A stretch of 64,000 nucleotides of DNA from Scleroderma bovista (Eukaryota > Basidiomycota > Agaricomycetes > Boletales > Sclerodermataceae), in assembly GCA_037178675.1 (NCBI GenBank), contig JAYMGJ010000194.1, forward strand, positions 80,679 to 144,678, in the 5' to 3' direction. Position 1 is the stretch's first letter; the number at the start of each line of letters is the position of its first letter. This document shows, piece after piece, positions 58,001 through 64,000 of this stretch. A model generated the notes under the pieces. It made no database searches. It was not told the origin of the DNA and worked only from the letters and a program-made list of their open reading frames with translations. Position numbers and translations under genes: made by a program.

Positions 58001-59940
58001 AAATTGGCGAGGAGAGACCGACCATCCTCAGTAATCAGCACATTTTCCTATGTCACGGCACTGTTGAGCGAAACATGAAGATCAACGAAGTGCGAACTCA
58101 CGCCCCTAACATTGCCGTGGCAAATTACTCCCCATTTGTGGTTATGTAAGTAGGCCAATGCGCACGCAATGCTTTGACACTGCAAGCCAAGCATTGTGAA
58201 TAACGTATGATACCAAATGCCCTACTCACCAATGGTCGCGGATCAATATCATGATCTTGAACGTAATCTAAGGCATTCTTTTCGGCCCATTGGGACACGA
58301 TCGAAATGGGGAACCCGATAAACGTCGTAATAATGCCCAGTAGAGGAAGGATGTTTTGATGATCGAGCATAGACCAAATGCAGAGTTCATGTAATTGACT
58401 CTAAATAACTGTTAGCCTGGTAAACAAGAGTAGTCGTGATATTGAAAACCACCTCCATATGCTCCCTATTCCACGCCGGCGGAGGAACGTGTGGAACCTT
58501 CACAGCAACAAGAGCGCCTGCGGAAGGAAAAAGCCCTCGATATACCCCTCGACTAGCCTGTTTTAGAGAACTCCCTTCTTGTATAACAACCCAACCATCC
58601 ATATTCGCGGTCCATTGGGATATTTTGTGGAGTAAGAAAGGGACAATGTCGGATGTATTGCCAAGAGATGAATCCAATCGCGATACATGCCGCTCAATGA
58701 AGGTCTTGTCTGGTCGTGTGCGGCCGACAAATGCTTGATGTATAAAGGGGGATTGGCGATACACGAAATGGAGCCCATGAAAAACTAGTTTTTCAGATAG
58801 AATGTTAGAGTCCGTGTCCCTAATAAACAGGTCTTCATAGTCGTCATAGTCACAGGGAACAGAAAGGTCGATCGTGATGAGGTTTCGATTTCCTTCAGTG
58901 CGACAGCATGCCAACGTCGCTTGCACGCGATTACGAGAGCCAGGACAATAAGTGACTGGAAGCCATATTTCGATACCCCTTTTGGACACCTGAAACATGC
59001 TATGGTCCTTCAAGTAGGTGATGTCCGTATTAGGACACTCCGGCGCGAATGCAACAGGAGGATCCAATCTGACGACATTAAAACTGCCCAGGAAGCAAGC
59101 TGGATTATCAGCCAGGACGCTGCCGCTCCTCACGTTGTCGAACCAGGCGAAGATGGTGTGGTCATTATATTCCTCGATGATGGCTTCCTGCAAGCGTTGA
59201 AATGCATTTTCTTTCTCGCCATATCGGATTTCCATGTGTACTCCGAACAAACCAACGAGTGAGTACGCTTGGTCCTCGGCTCTCGTTGTCTGTCGCCTGG
59301 CAGCCCATGACATAATCTGGGCCACACTGGGACGATGTGGGTGATGCGGAGGGGGTAATCCATGGTTAAGGACGACCTGTGGAATTCTTGTGATATCCTT
59401 CAACGCGGATATCATGTTTGTCTTGTTACCAATCTTATTCCAATGGAAGTCGATGAATTCTACGTCTGTGGGAGCTATTAATGCCTGGAGTGTCCAGCCG
59501 CACAGGAACCACTTCGAATTGTTGAGGCTTGTTGTCGTGGAAGAAGAGTACGCGTCGACATCGTGAAGGTATGCGTAGCAGCGCTTCGAATTGGCATACC
59601 ACCGGTACATTGCGTTCACAGCTTCAGTTAGATCTGTGTCGTTCTCCCACGAGATGCAACAAGGAGCTACCCACAACCAATCTATCCCATCAGCACGAGC
59701 CTTATTGCAGCCCCCGACGACTTTCTGGTAGCCACCGCGTCCCTGGAGTTTGTCTGCAGCATCGATTGAGAGATCTCTGACCTCGTTGAATAATAACTCG
59801 TCCTCTTCGACTGCGTGCGACAATATAGCGTATTGGATCCCATCGAGGTCAGTCTCGTAGAAGTGCTTAAGCACCTTTTCCCTTGGGACCTTTTTCTCTT
59901 TGATGTCAAGAATGGCTTGTACATCGATCAAGTACATCAT
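55083..59940 (-). CDS. HET-domain protein with three tandem kinase-like domains
   Basis: Sixteen exons, each junction in phase 0, predict 1344 residues. HET domain: residues 1-270 (YAILSH, DGIDWLWVAPCCI, AVNAMYRWYANSKRCYAYLH, GWTLQALIAP, AQIMSWAA, DQAYSLVGLFGV). Domain K1 (about 440-698): VAVK Lys481, then HGN (574-576) and NFG (594-596) in place of HxD and DFG, with no APE motif. K1 is therefore a pseudokinase. Domain K2 (699-985): GFGTYGDVYEG loop, Lys752, HGD Asp844, DFG Asp862 and APE all present. Domain K3 (986-1330): VAIK Lys1078, HGD Asp1172, but DCS (1190-1192) in place of DFG, and a weak Gly loop. No stop or start separates the domains. Each has a 57-codon then a 26-codon exon at the same place, showing intragenic duplication. 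HET domains trigger cell death in non-self recognition. A last intron at GTATGT near the end is possible. Confidence 0.85.
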
Positions 59941-60421
59941 CCGTATCTGAACGTTTTAGTAAACGAGCCCTCATAGCAGGTAATCAAGTGCTCACCTCCG
60001 AGTACGAGTTCCTGGTCCTGGCTATCGGTATACGTCGAAACGACGGTCAATAAGACGGTGAGGTGTTGGGTTCGGGTTATTCGAATGGCTATACTGCTGT
60101 GGTGGAGGTCGATACCAAAGGGCTATCTCTACCAGTCACAATCAAGTCACAACTCGAAAACATCCGTGCCTCGCAGTGCCTGGGTCCTCAAGGTCTCAAG
60201 CTCAAGGCTCACCCGCACGCCTGATGATTGCGTGTCGTCGACCTACCAAATAACTGTCAACTGCGCACACCCACTGGCCCATCTCTGGAGATCGATTTAT
60301 CGAGGCCATCGCCCCCTCTCCGAGAGCAACACTCAACGACATACACGTGATCCAAAAGTATGGCAAGCTCCTCCTGTGATTGTATGCTGCATAGACTGAG
60401 ACAAACCTGGCATTAAGCAGG
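59941..60421. promoter_or_regulatory. Bidirectional promoter region between two HET genes
   Basis: 481 bp separate the head-to-head start codons, so both promoters are contained or shared here. No defined binding motif was recognised. Confidence 0.5.
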
Positions 60422-62808
60422 ATGCGCCTCATCAACGTCGACGCCATCATTGGAATTATGGATGATCCCACAGCCCATACCTCTAGACCCGATGTACTGC
60501 GATGGTTCGATGACGATGATCACTCTCTCATGGAACTTAAATATGCCATTCTGTCGCATCGTTGGCGTGGAGAGGAAATTAGCTTCGAAGTCATGAACAA
60601 CCTCACCAAGGACAAACTTCGGAACGACTCGGGTGACAAACTTGTTGGCAGCTGCAGAGTGGCCCATGGCGAAGGGATAAAATGGTTGTGGATTGATAGT
60701 TGCTGTATCGGTGTCGACGCAGGGGAGAGGAAGGCGGCCATAAATTCGATGTATCGGTGGTACCGATGCTCCGAGATATGTTACACGTATCTCCACGACG
60801 TCGCCGATAACTTCCTACGAAAAGCCAACGGCGTCACGGAGTTGCCTGAATGGTTCTCCCGTGGATGGACGCTACAGGAGTTGATAGCTCCTACAGTGCT
60901 CAAATTCTTCAATAAGAATTGGCAAGAAATCGGCGATAGGAGAAACCTTGCATCTACTTTAAACAGCATCACCGGTATTCCAGAGGACGTACTTCAGGCC
61001 AGTGGTCCTGGAGTCCCTCGACAACTCACTGAGTGTTTTGGTGTAGCACGAGTTATGTCATGGGCTGCCGATCGGAAGACGCGGAAACCAGAAGATAGAG
61101 CATACTCGCTCGTGGGTCTTTTTGGAGTCTATCTCGAAACGGCCTATGGAGAAGGAGGAAACCACGCATTCCAGCGCTTACAAGAAGCTCTCATAAAGGA
61201 GTACGGTGACCAATCAATATTCTCGTGGTCTGGGCAGCGGGAGACTGGCAGCGTCCTAGCTGACAGCCCAAGTGACTTTCGGAACTGTACTGACGTGATT
61301 AGATGGGTTCCTCCTTTCTGGGATCAGTCTCCCAGGCCAACATTTAAGATTGGCCAGGGGCGTGTTACGACTCGACTACGACTTACTCGTTGCCGTGGAT
61401 CCTCGTACATTTTCCAAGCCGAGTTGGCATGCTGCCGCAAGGGAGATCAGGGGCCCATCACTATAACCCTTGCGGAATTCAACGACAGTTATTATAAGAT
61501 AGTATTCGAGGACTTCCGCCCTTCAGACGAAACCGAAGAACGGAAAATTCACCTCTGGTGCCGCCAAGTCTCCCCCTCCTTCAAGTTCGACGTTAGCAGT
61601 CCCCTGGAAGCGACAACCCTGGGAGGCGATCGCTGGGAACGCGACCTCGTGGACCAAGACATGTCCCTGACCAATGCCCAGCACAAAATGATACACTACC
61701 GTCATGTGGCCAGTAGCGCTAGCCATCCTGGTCATGACAAAACATTTGCAATTATTCTCGGCTACTTCATCGATACTGGTTCAGTGCATGTGGAGCATGA
61801 CGGGCCCTCTGGAAAAGTCACACATGATGTGCTGCACCATGCCAATTGTATCGACCGTTCACAGAGGGAAATCGCCACGGATACCAGGTCGGATGTAAGG
61901 GAGGTTGAACTGGTTATGCATTCCCATATTCCTCGCACTATCCAAGCAGTGGAAGTGACTTACAAGAGAAAATGGGATGGCTGTTCTATCATACTGAATG
62001 TTGTTAGGTGTGTTGGTTGTTGCATGCCTGGTTGGGTATCTGTGAAGGGGGATCCGCTACACAACATGAAAATAGCAGAATGCTTCAGGAGCATAAAGAA
62101 ATTATATCTTAGTTTGGTGTGTCTTTTGAAACCCAAGTTGTCCAGGCCTCACTGTTTTCTTTCAGTGGCGTAACACGGTGACAACCGCCATCCCATCCTC
62201 TGAAGTAAACACCATTGTCAAATCATTTTTTGTGAAAATACTATCCAAGAAGGCACGTGGTCCCGATCCTAAGAAACCGTCCTCCAGCACGCATGTCGAA
62301 GGAGGAAGATCGACTTGGCGTCATGAACCTTTGTCACGCATGTCAATGATGGAAATGAACGAAAATCTCTCTGAAGCTGAGAAGCAGGGCGTTACTCGCT
62401 TCTTCGCACAGATCAAGACAGGTCGAAAGTACGAAACGGATATATTAGCGTATGAGCTATTGAATGTTTCGGTAGGTTCCATTCGCTGTTTCCCGCACAG
62501 GAATTAAACGACCATCGTTCCCCATTTCTCATAGCTCATCTCGGTGATTTCGGAGGTTGGAAATAACCTGATATCGGAGCACTCCATTGGAGTGTGAGTG
62601 ATTTTTTAATTTTTTTTTCTTCTGTTCCGTGCTAAAGTGAACTTACCTCAGAGCTTCGCGTTTAGAAAGCACGGGTGAAAAAATCTGTACACTCCAAAAA
62701 GTTATTGAATTCTTAGCCGAGTTGTCTCCGGACACAGCCTCTAAACCAGCACTGGAAGAAGACATCGTTGGCAGGGTACGAGTTACAGCTGAGCGCAGCA
62801 TTTACTAG
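60422..62808 (+). CDS. HET-domain protein, canonical partner of the HET-kinase gene
   Basis: Exons 60422-62116, 62166-62471, 62535-62593 and 62652-62808 give about 738 residues. The HET domain (residues 1-260) has the consensus blocks: KYAILSHRWRGEEISFEV, IKWLWIDSCCIG, AINSMYRWYRCSEICYTYLH, WFSRGWTLQELIAPTVL, ARVMSWAADR and DRAYSLVGLFGVYLETAYGE. The middle (to about residue 510) resembles that of the minus-strand neighbour, for example the QRLQEALIKEY and GSVLADSPSDF regions. The C-terminal 230 residues carry no kinase motif and are unlike the neighbour; charged helices such as NENLSEAEKQGVTRFFAQIK appear. Fungal HET proteins act in heterokaryon incompatibility and programmed cell death. The 3' end is uncertain: the last donor candidate at 62776 was read through. 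Confidence 0.83.
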
Positions 62809-64000
62809 GCTGACAACTGATATCTGCAAGATCTTGCTTTTGTTTTGGAACGGAATTAGTGATGAAACTGTGCGAGTCTACTGTGTTGTTGGTCCGCCTT
62901 TGTCAACTCACACAGATCAGTCCTGTCATCCGGAACTAAACCATGACAATAGATTCGACCAAGACTCTGCCAGTCGAAATAGTGTAAGAAAGATCGCGTT
63001 GGGGTATTCGACTAACCTCAGATGGTCATTGCTAGGTATCATATATCTTCAGAAAGGCCTTCATGGAGACGAGTGCTAATAGCTGGGTATCACGCAGTGG
63101 ACCATGTCCACTAAAGCGGTGGGTGTTCGTAGTTCTTACTGATGCAGTCAGACACTCAATCTAGAGATTACCTATGGTTACTAGGATAATGGAGGATGCG
63201 AGGGATGGGATATTCAAGCACAAGTTAGTTGAGGAGTGTGCAGACTAATAAGTACCCCACCGTGTTCAACAAACCAATAAGATACAACGGCCTAGGAGAT
63301 TCCCTTTCCATCGCTCTAATTGATTGTGCTAATAATGTTTTCAAGCTCACTCAGAAAACAGTTTTCTAAAGTTGGTACGTTATGCAGGAAAAAGGAATCA
63401 TTGGAGGTCCGTGCCACTTCCCACATGAGCCATTATCTAGTGCAGTGCACACCTTCTACGTGTATGCTCGGACCCGTTTCTCACAAAGATCAGCGCAAGC
63501 AGTGGCCACGCTTTATCGCGAACGCGCACATCAAGAAAAATTCAATTACCCAAAGTTTCTAGACCGCTTCATTGCTAACATTATCAAACAGTGGGTATCC
63601 CAGTTCGTAAGAGTAAGGGGTTGGTGACTGTACTGTGAGTTTTTCCCAGTGTATGGAATGGCGGGCACAACAATTGGGAATTCATGACACGGATTATCCT
63701 GAGACCTGAACTTAGCTGAAGCACCGTATGTTGGTTGGCACTTTGTATAGCAAATTCTCCTGGGAGTACGGAAATTTCACAGGTTGTCAGCAAACGTCAT
63801 AGCTACTGCCGTAACCTCCCCTTCTGTAAGGAACTGACACGAGCTAGCTACCCCGCGTTCGACTCCATACAAAGCAGACCTCTCACTCTGCCAGAGAAAT
63901 TTACCGTAGCCGCCAAACCAAATCGTGGCTGCAGAAACGGGCAACAGCGTGCTGGACAGGCGGACGAAATAGGACTCACAGTAGGCACTGGAGGTTATGG
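62809..64000. other. Downstream region to window end, no supported gene
   Basis: About 1.2 kb. A plus-strand frame at 63382-63627 (for example HFPHEPLSSAVHTFYVYART) has coding-like composition and could be an exon of a further gene or of the HET gene. No convincing splice links or domain were found. Confidence 0.3.

Noticed and set aside
55083..58400. Three separate kinase genes downstream of a HET gene
   Set aside because: No ATG in a suitable place, no intervening stop, and phase-matched GT-AG introns join each unit to the next. One gene is the simpler reading, though transcripts must decide.
1..64000. CRISPR arrays, operons, bacterial promoters or ribosome binding sites
   Set aside because: The DNA is clearly eukaryotic with spliceosomal introns, and no regularly spaced direct-repeat array was seen.

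Overview
The window is fungal nuclear DNA, most probably from an agaricomycete (mushroom-forming basidiomycete). The evidence is compact genes cut by many 45-120 nt introns, Plavaka-type transposases, a DUF6532 protein, F-box and HET genes, and several cytochrome P450s. Gene models below were built by hand from splice sites, reading phase and remembered family motifs. No alignment or transcript data were available, so exon edges in poorly conserved genes are approximate.

Layout. (1) 0.6-12.4 kb holds single-copy style genes: a CFEM cell-surface protein, a heterotrimeric G-protein alpha subunit, an importin-5/Kap121-type karyopherin (minus strand, apparently short at its C-terminus) and a large F-box protein. 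(2) 12.9-25.4 kb is an oxidative block: FAD oxidoreductase (minus), P450 (minus, probably broken), FAD oxidoreductase (plus), and a CYP7/8-like P450 (plus). A second, intact member of the broken P450's family lies at 34.9-37.0 kb. (3) Between these, 26-33 kb has poorly recognised genes, a coiled-coil/PH-domain protein and, divergent from it, TIM50. (4) 37.8-41 kb has an unrecognised ankyrin-like protein and weak ORFs.

(5) 41.35-54.6 kb is a nested island of mobile DNA. It has a tRNA-headed SINE with a 17-bp target duplication, and a complete two-gene PIF/Harbinger element with 109-bp terminal inverted repeats that sits in a DUF6532 gene. It also has a Plavaka element split by a solo LTR, a second truncated Plavaka, and a 1075-bp near-perfect foldback element with a 7-bp target duplication.

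(6) 55.1-62.8 kb is the most unusual part: two HET-domain genes head to head, 481 bp apart. The minus-strand gene reads through 16 exons, with reading phase kept across every intron, into one predicted 1344-residue protein. It has a HET domain followed by three tandem kinase-like domains: a pseudokinase (HGN/NFG), a kinase with all catalytic residues (HGD/DFG), and an atypical one (HGD/DCS). The plus-strand partner has a more canonical HET domain and a different C-terminus. By analogy with plant tandem-kinase immunity proteins and head-to-head NLR pairs, this could be a paired non-self or stress recognition module; that role is inference.
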